NCBI GenBank assembly: GCA_033856515.1
Contig: JAWVEY010000020.1
Location: 62,001-126,000 of the forward strand
From: JALZKA01 sp033856515
GTDB taxonomy: Bacteria; Actinomycetota; Thermoleophilia; Solirubrobacterales; 70-9
DNA: 64,000 nt
Direction of reading: 5' to 3'
Part shown: positions 48,827 to 57,290 of the stretch, one piece after another
Layout: each line of letters begins with the position of its first letter
Numbering within the stretch: the stretch's first letter is position 1
Made by a program: the position numbers and the translations under genes
Notes under the pieces: model-generated
Database searches by the model: none
Seen by the model: only the letters and a program-made list of their open reading frames with translations
Told to the model about the DNA's origin: nothing

Positions 48827-49507
48827 AGCGGCGCGCGCGCGGACGACCATCCGCCCGCCTCGGCCCGCCAGCGACGCGATTGCCTCGAGGGGGAAGGAGA
48901 CGAGCAGGACGAATGGCGTCGCGAGACAGCTTGCGAGCATGTCGGCGATGAACTGCCCCGGGCCGCGGGCGCTGGCCATGCGCAGTCGTCCCGCGCGCAC
49001 CTCGGAGAGGAAGTTGTTGTGGAGCGTGATGCCGTTCAGGATCGACTGCCAGAGCCAGCGCTGGTTCTGGCCGACGGGCGGGAAGGCGGGCTTCTCCGGC
49101 TCGAGCCCGTTCTTTTCGGCGAGAAGCGCGAACGCCCGCGGGGTCAGCAGGAGACGCCCTGGCCATTCGGCGAGCGCGGCCCAGCCGTCGCCGCCAAGCG
49201 AGCTCTGCCAGCTCGCCCGGTTCGGCGCCGCGAAGGTCCGCGCGCCATCGGGGCCACCCTCGATCTCGATCCGGGCGAGTTCCGCGGCAAGGTCGAAGGC
49301 ACCGCCGGTTCGCTCGATCCCCACACCGCATTTCTCACATCGATCGACCAGTCGCGCGTTGTCTCCGCCTCCGGGCGCGTCCGGGTCAACGGGCGACGGC
49401 AGTCCGACACTCGCGTCGGAAACCGACTGGGGGATCCCGATCCACGCGTAGACGTTGCCGCCGCACAGGGGGCACGCGTGCGTGGGCTTGTCCCGCGGCG
49501 CAGCCAC
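48758..49507 (-). CDS. Zinc-ribbon protein with C-terminal membrane segment
   Basis: 249 residues. N-terminal CPLCGGNVYAW and DRCEKCGVGIE form a four-Cys zinc ribbon (C-x2-C ... C-x2-C, 43 residues apart). The middle is acidic; GQNQRWLWQSILNGITLHNNF leads to a hydrophobic segment (MLASCLATPFVLLVSFPLEAIASL, about 205-228). It starts 3 bases after the flavin monooxygenase gene, so it belongs to that minus-strand operon. No family recognised. Confidence 0.65.
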   Translation of the reverse strand: MAAPRDKPTHACPLCGGNVYAWIGIPQSVSDASVGLPSPVDPDAPGGGDNARLVDRCEKCGVGIERTGGAFDLAAELARIEIEGGPDGARTFAAPNRASWQSSLGGDGWAALAEWPGRLLLTPRAFALLAEKNGLEPEKPAFPPVGQNQRWLWQSILNGITLHNNFLSEVRAGRLRMASARGPGQFIADMLASCLATPFVLLVSFPLEAIASLAGRGGRMVVRARAASGERVSDFDDQRGDLVGAVEVR

Positions 49508-49510
49508 GGC

Positions 49511-50884
49511 CTAGTTCCCCGACGAGCCGAGCAGCTCGCGCGAGCGCGTCTTGCCGAAGCGGCCGAGGATGCCGCCGCGCCGCTCACGCTCGATCGCGCG
49601 CATGTAGGGGAGGAAGTCCACCTGGATCGTGTGGCGCTTGGAGGCCACGTAACGCTTGGCCATCCGCGCGTCCTCGCGGTGGATCACCTCGAGCATGCGC
49701 TCGCGGGTCGGCAGCTGCGCCTTCCCCTCCAGGAGGTCGGCTATCCACTCCGATTGCGCCTCGGCCAGAGGCATGATCGCCCCAAGGGGCTGCAGCAGGC
49801 CGACGAAGTAGAGGCCGTCGAGCTCGGGATGGACGACGCGGCGGTAGAGGGGGATCCGGTTGTCGGGCGCGTCCAGAAGCTCGTGGTCGAAGAACGGGAA
49901 GGTGATCTTGTAGCCCGTGCAGTAGATGATCAGGTCGAGCTCCTCGGAGGTGCCGTCCACGAACTCGACGGTGCGCCCGCCGGCGAAGCGGGCGATGTTC
50001 GGCTTCACATCGATGTCGCCGTGGCCGAGCCGGGGAAGAAGGTCCGACGAGACGGTGGGGTGGGCCTCCGCCAGCTTGTGGTCGGGCTGCGGGAGGCCGT
50101 AGTCAGTCGGTACGCCGGCCGCCTTCTTGACGGTCCGGCCAAGGAGGAAGCGCTGAACCGCAAGCGGCAGGCGGCTTAGAAGCGCCGGCGCAAGCTCGTC
50201 AGTGGGCTTTGAACCCACGTACTTCGGCACGATCCAGGCGCCGCGGCGCATCGCGAGGAAGGTCCTGTCGGCGGTTCGCGAAGCCTCGACGGCCAGGTCG
50301 GTCGCCGAGTTGCCGATGCCAAGCACCATCACCCGCTTGCCGCGCATCATGTCCGGCTCCTTGTAGGAGTGGACGTGGATCTGCTCGCCGTCGAACGAGT
50401 CCTGTCCCTCGAACGCGGGCTCGGGCCAGCGCGGGTTCCAGTGGTGGCCGTTCGCGACGATGACGGAGCTGTAGATGGCGGTGGCGTCCTCGCCCGAGTC
50501 GAGGCTGCACCAGGAGACGGCCCAGCCGCCGTCCTTCGGCTCGATATGGGTTACCTCGGTCCGGAAGCGGATGCGGTCGCGAAAGCCGAAGTGGTCGACG
50601 TAGTCGTCGAAGTACTGCGCGATCTGGAAGTGGTTCGGGTAGTCCGGCAGGTCCTCCGGCATCGGGTAGCTGGCGTATGCCATCGTCCGCCGAGACGTGT
50701 TGATGTGAAGGGAGCGGTAGGCGGCGGACATCCCGTTGTCGTTCATGTAGCGCCAGTTGCCGCCGACCTCAGAACCGACCTCGAAGCAGTCGAACTCGAT
50801 CCCGCGGGCGTTCAAGACCTGGCACGACGCGATCCCGGACGAACCGGCGCCGATGACCGCGACCTTTCCCGTGGAGCTGCTCAT
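49511..50884 (-). CDS. Flavin-containing monooxygenase
   Basis: 457-residue FAD/NADPH monooxygenase of the FMO/Baeyer-Villiger group. FAD motif VAVIGAGSSGIAS at residues 9-18 with CFEVGSEVGGNWRY, the FMO signature FDGEQIHVHSY (FxGxxxHxxxY) and the NADPH motif VLGIGNSATDLAVEA. The second flavin motif IIYCTGYKI is intact. The extra -GNW- (rather than long BVMO motif) favours an FMO. Overlaps the saccharopine-dehydrogenase-like gene upstream by 4 bases, so both are co-translated. Substrate unknown. Confidence 0.92.
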   Translation of the reverse strand: MSSSTGKVAVIGAGSSGIASCQVLNARGIEFDCFEVGSEVGGNWRYMNDNGMSAAYRSLHINTSRRTMAYASYPMPEDLPDYPNHFQIAQYFDDYVDHFGFRDRIRFRTEVTHIEPKDGGWAVSWCSLDSGEDATAIYSSVIVANGHHWNPRWPEPAFEGQDSFDGEQIHVHSYKEPDMMRGKRVMVLGIGNSATDLAVEASRTADRTFLAMRRGAWIVPKYVGSKPTDELAPALLSRLPLAVQRFLLGRTVKKAAGVPTDYGLPQPDHKLAEAHPTVSSDLLPRLGHGDIDVKPNIARFAGGRTVEFVDGTSEELDLIIYCTGYKITFPFFDHELLDAPDNRIPLYRRVVHPELDGLYFVGLLQPLGAIMPLAEAQSEWIADLLEGKAQLPTRERMLEVIHREDARMAKRYVASKRHTIQVDFLPYMRAIERERRGGILGRFGKTRSRELLGSSGN

Positions 50885-51999
50885 ACAGCGACTATTTCGT
50901 GCTCAACACCGAACTCGGAGAGCTCGGGAAGGAATCCAGCCGGGTCGAAGGCCTCGGACGGCGCGAGCGCCCCGGACTTCGCGAAATCCGGCGCCGCGCA
51001 GCGGAGCGAACCCGCCACGATCGAGCGCGCGGTCAAGCCATAGACGTCCTCGCCCCGGATCACGCCGCGCCGGCGCCGCGCACCCGCTCGCGCGTCACAG
51101 ACGATGGTGAATCGGGCCGCGCGGCGCCGACCCTCGGCCGGGCCTTCCGGCAGGCGGTTGACGGCAGCTTGAAAGGCGCGGCTGAGGGGTGTCTTGAGGG
51201 CGAGGCTGAAACCGGTCATCAGGACAGGTGCGCCGATCGCGACCGGGCTCGTCGTCGAAGCCGTGAGGGCGGTGCGCACCGTTTGCGCCTCGACGTGGCG
51301 CGGCACGGTGATGTGCTCGCCCGCCGGGTAGCGCGTCATGCGCTGGACTCCGATCTCCCCGCCGAAGTCGAACTTGCCGCGGGAGATCGAGCGGTCGCCA
51401 GGGACATACTCGTTCGCAAGCCACTGGACGTCCTCGCCGGCGATCTGGCCCAAGGCGGTCCGCGCCGTTCCGCGCGACGGTCCGAAGCCCGCAACCGCGT
51501 AGTTGAGCGAGATCTCTTGCAGGGGCCCCATTCCCTCCGCGGTGAGCGAGGCGATCATGTCGCCCGGCAAGTAGTCGAAGCCCATCCCGGTCACGAGTGC
51601 GGCGCCGGTTTTCTCCGCGATCGGCCCGAACTCGTCAAAGACCCGCTTCATGAAGCCCTGCTCACCCGTGGTGTCCAGGTAGTGCGTGCCGGATTCGGCC
51701 GCCGCCCTCAGGACCGGCTCGCCGTGCAGCGCAAAGGGGCCCGCGCAGGAGATGACCGCCGCGCATGGCTCGATGAGGCTCCGCAGGCCAGCCGCGTCGT
51801 CGAGTGAGACGGCCTGGAACTCCGCGGAGCCGCCGACCTTCTCGGCGAGTGCGTCGAGCTTTAAGTGACTTCGGCCAGCGAGAACGAAATCGGCCCCGGC
51901 CGCCGCCAGTTCCGCGGCGACGAGCCGCCCGGTGTAGCCCGTGGCTCCGTAGACCGCGATCCGCCCCGCGGAGCTCTGAGTCTCCGACTTCCCGCTCAT
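50881..51999 (-). CDS. Saccharopine-dehydrogenase-like NAD(P)-binding oxidoreductase
   Basis: 372 residues. Rossmann motif IAVYGATGYTGRLVAAELAAAGADFVLAGRS at the N-terminus (GATGYTG), followed by VISCAGPFALHGEPVLRAAAESGTHYLDTTGE, which is the trans-acting enoyl-reductase/saccharopine-dehydrogenase-like family sequence. Relatives reduce polyketide or lipid enoyl groups in trans. First gene of the minus-strand operon with the FMO and zinc-ribbon genes, pointing to oxidation/reduction of a lipidic substrate. Confidence 0.88.
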   Translation of the reverse strand: MSGKSETQSSAGRIAVYGATGYTGRLVAAELAAAGADFVLAGRSHLKLDALAEKVGGSAEFQAVSLDDAAGLRSLIEPCAAVISCAGPFALHGEPVLRAAAESGTHYLDTTGEQGFMKRVFDEFGPIAEKTGAALVTGMGFDYLPGDMIASLTAEGMGPLQEISLNYAVAGFGPSRGTARTALGQIAGEDVQWLANEYVPGDRSISRGKFDFGGEIGVQRMTRYPAGEHITVPRHVEAQTVRTALTASTTSPVAIGAPVLMTGFSLALKTPLSRAFQAAVNRLPEGPAEGRRRAARFTIVCDARAGARRRRGVIRGEDVYGLTARSIVAGSLRCAAPDFAKSGALAPSEAFDPAGFLPELSEFGVEHEIVAV

Positions 52000-52026
52000 C
52001 GGGCCTCAACTTACTGACGACGCCGC

Positions 52027-52032
52027 TACGTT
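52027..52032 (+). promoter_or_regulatory. -10 element of a 72-residue gene
   Basis: TACGTT lies 6 bases before the GTG at 52039, the leaderless spacing seen throughout the window. It supports the small reading frame being real. Confidence 0.45.
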
Positions 52033-52038
52033 TGCCCT

Positions 52039-52257
52039 GTGGCACCACCTAGCCCAGACCAGGTCCGCATGCGCGAGCGCTTCGAGGCGCTCATCGCCCT
52101 CGCCGCCCCGGTGCTCGACCTGGTGCTGGCCGCGGGCGACCGTCTCGCGCGCGTCGCCGGTCCCGAGGACGAGTACTACCCGATTCGCCCTCCCGGCGAG
52201 GCGTTCGAGCTCTCGCCCGTCGCTCGCTCGGAAGAGCCTGCGGAACCCTCGGCGTAG
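52039..52257 (+). CDS. Small hypothetical protein
   Basis: 72 residues: helical MRERFEALIALAAPVLDLVLAAGDRLARV, followed by an acidic, Pro-rich tail (DEYYPIRPPGEAFE). A leaderless-type -10 element lies upstream. Its 3' end overlaps the convergent def gene by 82 bases, covering the unusual C-terminal extension of def, so one of the two overlapping tails may be dispensable. No family recognised. Confidence 0.5.
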   Translation: MAPPSPDQVRMRERFEALIALAAPVLDLVLAAGDRLARVAGPEDEYYPIRPPGEAFELSPVARSEEPAEPSA

Positions 52258-52730
52258 CTCTTTCGGCGGAACACGTCGTCGACCAGGCTCTCGACCCGGT
52301 CCAAGAAGAGGATGCCGTCCATGTGGTCGATCTCGTGAAGGACCGCGCGAGCCTCGAATCCCTCGCACTCGAGAACTCCGCCCAGGTGCTTGACCTCGAT
52401 TCGCGTGGCGCGGCGAACGTTTGCCGTCACATCGGGCAGGCTGAGGCAACCCTCGCGGGCGACCTCGGACCCCTCGCGCGCGGTCACGTGCGGGTTGGCC
52501 AGGACGATGAGGCCGTTCGACGTCTCCGCCTTCGGATGCTCCGAGACGTCCACGATCGCGACCCGCACGAGCTCTCCGATCTGCGGCGCGGCGATTCCGA
52601 CGCAGCGCCCAAACGTCGCGGCCGTCTCGATCAGGAGCTGAGCGATCCTCTCCACATCCTCCGTCGCGACCGGGGCCGCGACCTGTTTGAGGATCGGGTC
52701 GGGGTAGAGAAGGACTGGGCGGGGCGCCAC
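52176..52730 (-). CDS. def: Peptide deformylase
   Basis: Removes the formyl group from nascent proteins. 184 residues with motif 1 GIAAPQIG, motif 2 EGCLSLP (metal Cys) and motif 3 HEIDHMDG (metal His pair and catalytic Glu). The deformylase domain ends near residue 155; the following 27 residues (GSAGSSERATGESSN...) are Ser/Gly-rich and overlap a convergent frame. The ACT-domain gene lies 8 bases upstream, so both are one operon. Confidence 0.94.
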   Translation of the reverse strand: MAPRPVLLYPDPILKQVAAPVATEDVERIAQLLIETAATFGRCVGIAAPQIGELVRVAIVDVSEHPKAETSNGLIVLANPHVTAREGSEVAREGCLSLPDVTANVRRATRIEVKHLGGVLECEGFEARAVLHEIDHMDGILFLDRVESLVDDVFRRKSYAEGSAGSSERATGESSNASPGGRIG

Positions 52731-52738
52731 GGTGGGCC

Positions 52739-53272
52739 CTACAGCGGGTCCGTGTCGAGCGCGCGGAGGGACACCTCTAGGTCCCTCTCGCCCCCCGCCT
52801 GCCCCAGCGCGGCCTCGACGGTCTCCGGCCTGGCGGAGCCGAGCGCGACCTCCAGGACCATCACGTAGACCGGGGCCTCGCTCGAACCGGTGAGCTTTGT
52901 CTCGAGGTCCGTGATGTTCACTCCGGCCTCGGCCAGCGCCGAGGAGACAGCGTGGACGATCCCAGGCCGATCGGCTCCGTAAACGGAGAGGACGTGGGAG
53001 GGAGGCGCGGGCCTGGCGGCGCCTCCAGAGACCTCGGCGACCGAGATCGCCTCGAGCTCGTGTTCCTGCGCCACCTCTGAGAGCCGCTCGACAACCAGCT
53101 CGCGCTTTGTGCCCTCCGGCACTGCGACCAGCAACATGACCGCGAAGTGGCCGCCCAGGATGGACATCTGCGAGTCCTCGACGTTGCCGCCGAGCTCCAG
53201 TAGGGCGCCCGTGACCGAGGCCACGATTCCAGGGCGGTCACGGCCAATGGCTGTCACGGCCAGTTCAGGCAT
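52739..53272 (-). CDS. Two-ACT-domain protein (GcvR-like)
   Basis: 177 residues from ATG 53272 with two ACT domains: ELAVTAIGRDRPGIVASVTGALLELGGNVEDSQM (about 1-85) and HVLSVYGADRPGIVHAVSSALAEAGVNITDLET (about 93-177). Both have the D-R-P-G-I-V ligand loop. The arrangement matches glycine-cleavage repressor (GcvR)-type regulators that sense amino acids. GATACG lies 9 bases upstream of the start. Operon with def. Confidence 0.88.
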   Translation of the reverse strand: MPELAVTAIGRDRPGIVASVTGALLELGGNVEDSQMSILGGHFAVMLLVAVPEGTKRELVVERLSEVAQEHELEAISVAEVSGGAARPAPPSHVLSVYGADRPGIVHAVSSALAEAGVNITDLETKLTGSSEAPVYVMVLEVALGSARPETVEAALGQAGGERDLEVSLRALDTDPL

Positions 53273-53328
53273 GTCTCGCAGCGTATCTCCAGTGCGCGCA
53301 AGGGCGCGCCAAATAGGATTCGGCGCTC

Positions 53329-54201
53329 GTGAGCACTCAGGCGATACTCGAGCGAGAGCGCCGGTACCGCCGTCCGGTGGCCATCGCAGCGATCCTTCCC
53401 CTCCTGCTCCTGGTGGGCGCGGCCGCATTCCAGTCGAGCGGCGGCGGCACTTCCGAGCTAGCGACCGCGACGCTTCGCACGATCAACGAGAACTCCGGGT
53501 CGCAGCTGATCGGCTCCATCATCGCGGCGTTCGCGTTCCTGCTCCTTGCGGCGCCCCTGGCCTATCTCTACAAGGCCGCGCAGGCGCGATCTGATCGGGT
53601 ACCGAACGCGTTCCTTTTCCTCGTGATCCTCGGCCCGATCCTCTACGCGGTGCAGGGCGTCCTCCTGGCGATCGGCCAGGTCCAGGTCGCGGACCAGTTC
53701 GTCGCTCAGGAGGGTGGAGTCGGCGACATCTACTCACTCGCGACAAATCTCCTGGAGGACTCGGGCCCCCGCACCGCCGCCATCTACGTCTATTCGATCG
53801 CGACTATCGCGATCATCTTCGGCATGGTCTACACGTGCCTTTGGGGGGTGCGGACCGGCCTGCTTACGCGCTTCCATGGCACGCTCGGGATGGCGCTCGG
53901 CGCCACCTTCATCCTGCCGCCGCTCATCGGGTTGACCCTCCCTGCGCTGCTCGCTTGGTTCATGTACTTCGGCTTGCTGATCTCCGGCCGGACGCCAAAG
54001 GGCCGACCGCCGGCCTGGGATGCCGGCGTGGCGATCCCGCCGCCCAAGGCAGGCGAAGAGCCCGTGGAACCCGCCGCCGCGATGGCGGGAGGCGACGTGA
54101 TCGAAGGCGACGCGATGGAGATCCCCGGCGTCGACGAAGAGAACCCGAACGCGGCCAGGCGCGAGCGCGCCAAGAAGCGCAAGCGCAAGCGCCGCCGCTA
54201 A
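53329..54201 (+). CDS. Multi-spanning membrane protein with basic tail
   Basis: 290 residues with about six membrane helices (17-37, 63-87, 97-118, 150-175, 185-205, 208-228) and a C-terminal cytoplasmic tail ending in a run of Lys/Arg (RERAKKRKRKRRR). The first outside loop contains QSSGGGTSELATATLRTINENSG. GTG start with TAGGAT 9 bases upstream. 9 bases downstream starts the phosphodiesterase-like gene. No family recognised with confidence. Confidence 0.75.
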   Translation: MSTQAILERERRYRRPVAIAAILPLLLLVGAAAFQSSGGGTSELATATLRTINENSGSQLIGSIIAAFAFLLLAAPLAYLYKAAQARSDRVPNAFLFLVILGPILYAVQGVLLAIGQVQVADQFVAQEGGVGDIYSLATNLLEDSGPRTAAIYVYSIATIAIIFGMVYTCLWGVRTGLLTRFHGTLGMALGATFILPPLIGLTLPALLAWFMYFGLLISGRTPKGRPPAWDAGVAIPPPKAGEEPVEPAAAMAGGDVIEGDAMEIPGVDEENPNAARRERAKKRKRKRRR

Positions 54202-54210
54202 ACGGTCGTC

Positions 54211-55695
54211 ATGGCGCCCTCGTGCCTGATGATCCTGGCCGACGGCGCGAAGGCGGCCACGTTCGAGGAGCTGCTGGCGGCGGGCGAGCTGCCCGAGATC
54301 TCACAGCATGTCGTCGAGCGAGGCTCGTATCGCCGCGGCACCAGCGTCTTCACCAGCACCACGGGGCCTGCCCATATCCCGTTGCTTTCGGGCTGCTTCC
54401 CGGGTACCGTGGACGTCCCGGGCTACCGCTGGTTCGACCGCGACCGATACCGAGGACGAGGACCCGCCGCGCCTCACGCGCTGCGGAGCTACAACGGCCC
54501 GGAAGTCGCGTACCTGCCCCGGGACATGGACGCGGATCACCCGACTCTGTATGAGCTCATTCCGGAAGCCATCGGGGTCTTCGGCGTCATCAACCGCGGC
54601 CTGGCGTCCGAGCGCAACCTGAAGAGCCGCCAGAAACCCCTCATCTGGTCGCACTCGCATTGGTTCCACGACTACCAGCGCGCCGACCGCTGGGCCGCCG
54701 ACGCCCTGATCGACGCGGCCGCCATGGAAAGCCGCTTTCGCTTTGTCGCCTTCCCTGGCATCGACTGGAACTGCCACTACATCGGCGCCGACTGCCCCGA
54801 GGCCATCGCGGCATACCGCCAGGTCGACTCCGCCGTGGGAAGGGCCGCGGTGAAGCTCAAGGAGCTGGGGACCTATGAGGAGACACTGATCACGATCGTC
54901 TCGGACCACGGGCACCATTCGGTTCACACCCACTTCGACGTCGCGGTCGAGCTCGGTAGCCGCCATGGCATCAAGACCGCGTACCACTCGTGGCCTGCCT
55001 TCCGCTCCTCGTTTGACGCCGTCGTCTGCGTCTCGGGGAATGGGATGTCCCACATCTATCTGCGCGGGCAAGACGGCTCGTGGGCGACCCGGCCTTCGCG
55101 CGAGGTGATCTCGGAGCGGCACCCCGGCTTGATCGAATCTCTTCTCGCAGAGCCCGCAGTCGACATCGTCGCGACGCGCGGCGAGACCTCAGATGGCCTG
55201 ATCGTCGAGAGCAGGAGGGGGGTCGCGGACCTCGAGGAGACCGACGGCGGCGTCGCCTATTCGCCACGCGATGGGCGCGACCCATTCGGGTGGGGCGAGA
55301 TGCCACAGCGGATGGACCTTCGCGAAGCGCTGGACAAGACCGCCGAGACGGACTATCCCGACGCGCTGGTTCAGATCGCTCAGCTCTTTCGCACCCGGCG
55401 CACCGGCGACATCGTGATCTCGGCGGCGGCGGGCTACGACCTCAGGGAAAAGTACGAGTGGCCAGAGCATGTCTCGTCCCACGGTGGGCTCTTGCGTGAC
55501 CACATGCTCATCCCTGTCGCGTCCAGCGTGCCGCTGGCCGCTGGCCCGATCCGCTCGGCGGACGTCGCGACGACCGTGCTCGACTACTTGGAGGTGCCGG
55601 TGCCTTCGGGTATCGACGGGATCTCGCGGCTCGCACGGTCGAGCAGCGATGCGCGAGCGCCGGGCCCGGCGATGGCGAGTCCCACGAGCGAGTAG
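54211..55695 (+). CDS. Alkaline-phosphatase-fold phosphodiesterase
   Basis: 494 residues of the type I phosphodiesterase/nucleotide pyrophosphatase superfamily. The nucleophile region is VFTSTTGPAHIPLLSGCFPG, where the Thr of STTGPAH is the likely metal-bound nucleophile, and DWNCHYIGAD then TIVSDHGHHSVHTHFD carry the metal-ligand Asp/His residues. C-terminal RLSHGGLLRDHMLIPV-like SHGGLLRDHMLIPV contains a further His. No signal peptide is seen, so it is probably cytoplasmic or acts on an inner-leaflet lipid. It follows the membrane protein by 9 bases. Its last 112 bases overlap the flippase-like gene. Confidence 0.87.
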   Translation: MAPSCLMILADGAKAATFEELLAAGELPEISQHVVERGSYRRGTSVFTSTTGPAHIPLLSGCFPGTVDVPGYRWFDRDRYRGRGPAAPHALRSYNGPEVAYLPRDMDADHPTLYELIPEAIGVFGVINRGLASERNLKSRQKPLIWSHSHWFHDYQRADRWAADALIDAAAMESRFRFVAFPGIDWNCHYIGADCPEAIAAYRQVDSAVGRAAVKLKELGTYEETLITIVSDHGHHSVHTHFDVAVELGSRHGIKTAYHSWPAFRSSFDAVVCVSGNGMSHIYLRGQDGSWATRPSREVISERHPGLIESLLAEPAVDIVATRGETSDGLIVESRRGVADLEETDGGVAYSPRDGRDPFGWGEMPQRMDLREALDKTAETDYPDALVQIAQLFRTRRTGDIVISAAAGYDLREKYEWPEHVSSHGGLLRDHMLIPVASSVPLAAGPIRSADVATTVLDYLEVPVPSGIDGISRLARSSSDARAPGPAMASPTSE

Positions 55696-56558
55696 ACAAG
55701 CGCCGCGACAAACGCCGTCGCGGTCAGGCCGATCCCGCTGGCTGCGATCAGTCCCAGCTCTTCGCCAGAGAAGACGACACCTGTTGCCCCAACGCTCGCC
55801 GGGCCCGGGCCGACGGGCAGGCCGCCGATCACGCTCGTGGCGAGGAACGCCAGCACGGCCTCGACGGCGTCAGCGTCGATTCCGACACCGTTGATCACGA
55901 TCCAGAAGCGAATGGGCTGAACCACCAGAACGACCGCCAGGAGACCGGTGAGCGCCGCGAGGGTGCGGCGTTTGGCGAGGACGTTGAAGGTGCGGACGAA
56001 GGGCCGGTCCGCGTAGCGCTGCTTCAGCCAGAGGGCGATGAGCGCGCCCGCGCCCGCGAGCCCGATCACAGTGGCGGACCACCACCACGGCAGGCCAACG
56101 GCAAACGTCAGGGCGACCACGACCACGACCGTGATTCCGCCCTCGACCAGCAGAATCACCCCGTCGGCAGAAATCATCTGGCCGATCGTTGGGGCCCGGG
56201 TTCCCATCATCAGCTTCAAGAGGCCGATCCTGACCCAGGCTCCGACGTAGGTCGGCACGACTGTGTCGGCCAAGAAGCGCGGGCCGCTGCTGGCGTGGAG
56301 CTCGCGCGGCGGGACCCGGCTGCCCGCGGCGTCAAGACAAAGGCCCCACGCGATCGCCCTCATGACGAGCGCCAGGAGGTGGAGGCTGACGAGGCTGAAG
56401 GCTTCCCAGAACGTGATGTGGGACAGACCTTCAATGACCTCGTCGAAGTTGAGTCCGACGATTACGCCGAGTGTGATCACCGCGATGGCAGCGATTGCCA
56501 GGTCCCTGCGCAGGCGGGACTTCTCGATTACTTCGACGTCACCCGGGACCCCTCCCAT
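55584..56558 (-). CDS. YbhN/LPG-synthase-type flippase-like membrane protein
   Basis: 324 residues with about eight membrane helices and the layout of the lysylphosphatidylglycerol synthase transmembrane (YbhN, UPF0104) family: a first pair of helices, FLADTVVPTYVGAWVRIGLLKLMMG and a late PVGPGPASVGATGVVF, comparable to the conserved P-G-x-x-G-x-x-E/G element. These proteins move or bind polar lipids. ATG 56558 is preceded by TAGGCT at 6 bases on its strand. It diverges from the TetR gene, whose operators lie 55 to 93 bases upstream. Confidence 0.85.
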   Translation of the reverse strand: MGGVPGDVEVIEKSRLRRDLAIAAIAVITLGVIVGLNFDEVIEGLSHITFWEAFSLVSLHLLALVMRAIAWGLCLDAAGSRVPPRELHASSGPRFLADTVVPTYVGAWVRIGLLKLMMGTRAPTIGQMISADGVILLVEGGITVVVVVALTFAVGLPWWWSATVIGLAGAGALIALWLKQRYADRPFVRTFNVLAKRRTLAALTGLLAVVLVVQPIRFWIVINGVGIDADAVEAVLAFLATSVIGGLPVGPGPASVGATGVVFSGEELGLIAASGIGLTATAFVAALVYSLVGLAIAGPGARASLLDRASREIPSIPEGTGTSK

Positions 56559-56575
56559 TTGGCGAGCCTATGCGA

Positions 56576-56614
56576 CCGCAGGGGGTCGGCCCGGGGCGTG
56601 TCCGACCCCTGCGG
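56576..56614. repeat. Long imperfect inverted repeat upstream of TetR gene
   Basis: A 14-base left arm (56576-56589) and a 13-base right arm (56602-56614) pair except for one extra G, around a 12-base GC-rich spacer. The GGGGTCGG core with a mirrored CCGACCCC resembles REP-type palindromes. Only one copy is seen in the window. Confidence 0.55.
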
Positions 56615-56651
56615 TAAGCGTGTGCTTACCTTTGGTAATCTAGTGCTTACC
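56613..56651. promoter_or_regulatory. Twin palindromic operators for the TetR-family regulator
   Basis: Two 18-bp palindromes, GGTAAGCGTGTGCTTACC (56613-56630) and GGTAATCTAGTGCTTACC (56634-56651), are centred 21 bases apart, two helical turns. A TAATCT -10-like hexamer (56636-56641) lies inside the second. They border the TetR start and stand in front of the divergent flippase gene. Autoregulation is the likely role. Confidence 0.7.
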
Positions 56652-57290
56652 TTGGCTGCCACCCAAGCCGCTCCCGCGCAAGCCGCTGTCCCCACGAGGG
56701 AGCGCATCATCAACGCGGCGCTCGAGCTCTTCGCAGCTCAGGGGTTCGACGCGACGTCGACCGCCCAGATCGAGCGGGCTGCTGGCCTGTCGCCGCGCTC
56801 TGGTGCGCTCTATAAGCACTTCCGCTCGAAGGAGGAGCTTCTGGAGGTCGCGCTTGCGCAGCGCATGCAGGAGATAATCGCACTGCCGGACCGCTTGGAC
56901 CTGGGGCCGCTCTCGGACCTGCGCTCGGAGCTCTCGCTAATCGCGCGCTGGGGCCTCGCCGAGTTGGCGCGCGAGCGCGAGCTTGCGCTGATCGTGATGA
57001 AGGAGGGCCATCGCCTGCCCGCGTTCAGGGACGCCTTCCGGGAGGCGATCGTCCGGCCCGGCCATGCGCTCGCGACCGAGGTGCTCAGGCGCTACTCGGC
57101 CTCCCACGACGTCGAGTTCGACGACATCGACGCGCTCGGCGCGGTGCTCTGCTCGGCACTGGTTGGATTTGCACTCCAGGGCTTCATCGTCGGAAGGGAC
57201 TTCGTGGACATCTCGGATGAGCGCTTCTCGGCCGCCCACGTAGAGGTCGCGCTGGCGCTCGTGGAGCAAAACGAAAGGAAGAGGAAATGA
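56652..57290 (+). CDS. TetR-family transcriptional regulator
   Basis: 212-residue repressor. The N-terminal helix-turn-helix is TRERIINAALELFAAQGFDATSTAQIERAAGLSPRSGALYKHFRSKEELL, a complete TetR signature; the C-terminal ligand domain is alpha-helical. TTG 56652 (MAATQAAPAQAAV) lies 10 bases from the -10 hexamer; GTG 56643 is an alternative inside the operator. Its stop overlaps the ATG of the AhpD-like fusion gene by 4 bases, so that gene is its probable main target. Confidence 0.9.
   Translation: MAATQAAPAQAAVPTRERIINAALELFAAQGFDATSTAQIERAAGLSPRSGALYKHFRSKEELLEVALAQRMQEIIALPDRLDLGPLSDLRSELSLIARWGLAELARERELALIVMKEGHRLPAFRDAFREAIVRPGHALATEVLRRYSASHDVEFDDIDALGAVLCSALVGFALQGFIVGRDFVDISDERFSAAHVEVALALVEQNERKRK

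Noticed and set aside
49019..50179. Plus-strand frame opposite the flavin monooxygenase gene
   Set aside because: The minus-strand FMO has all cofactor motifs; the plus frame has none.
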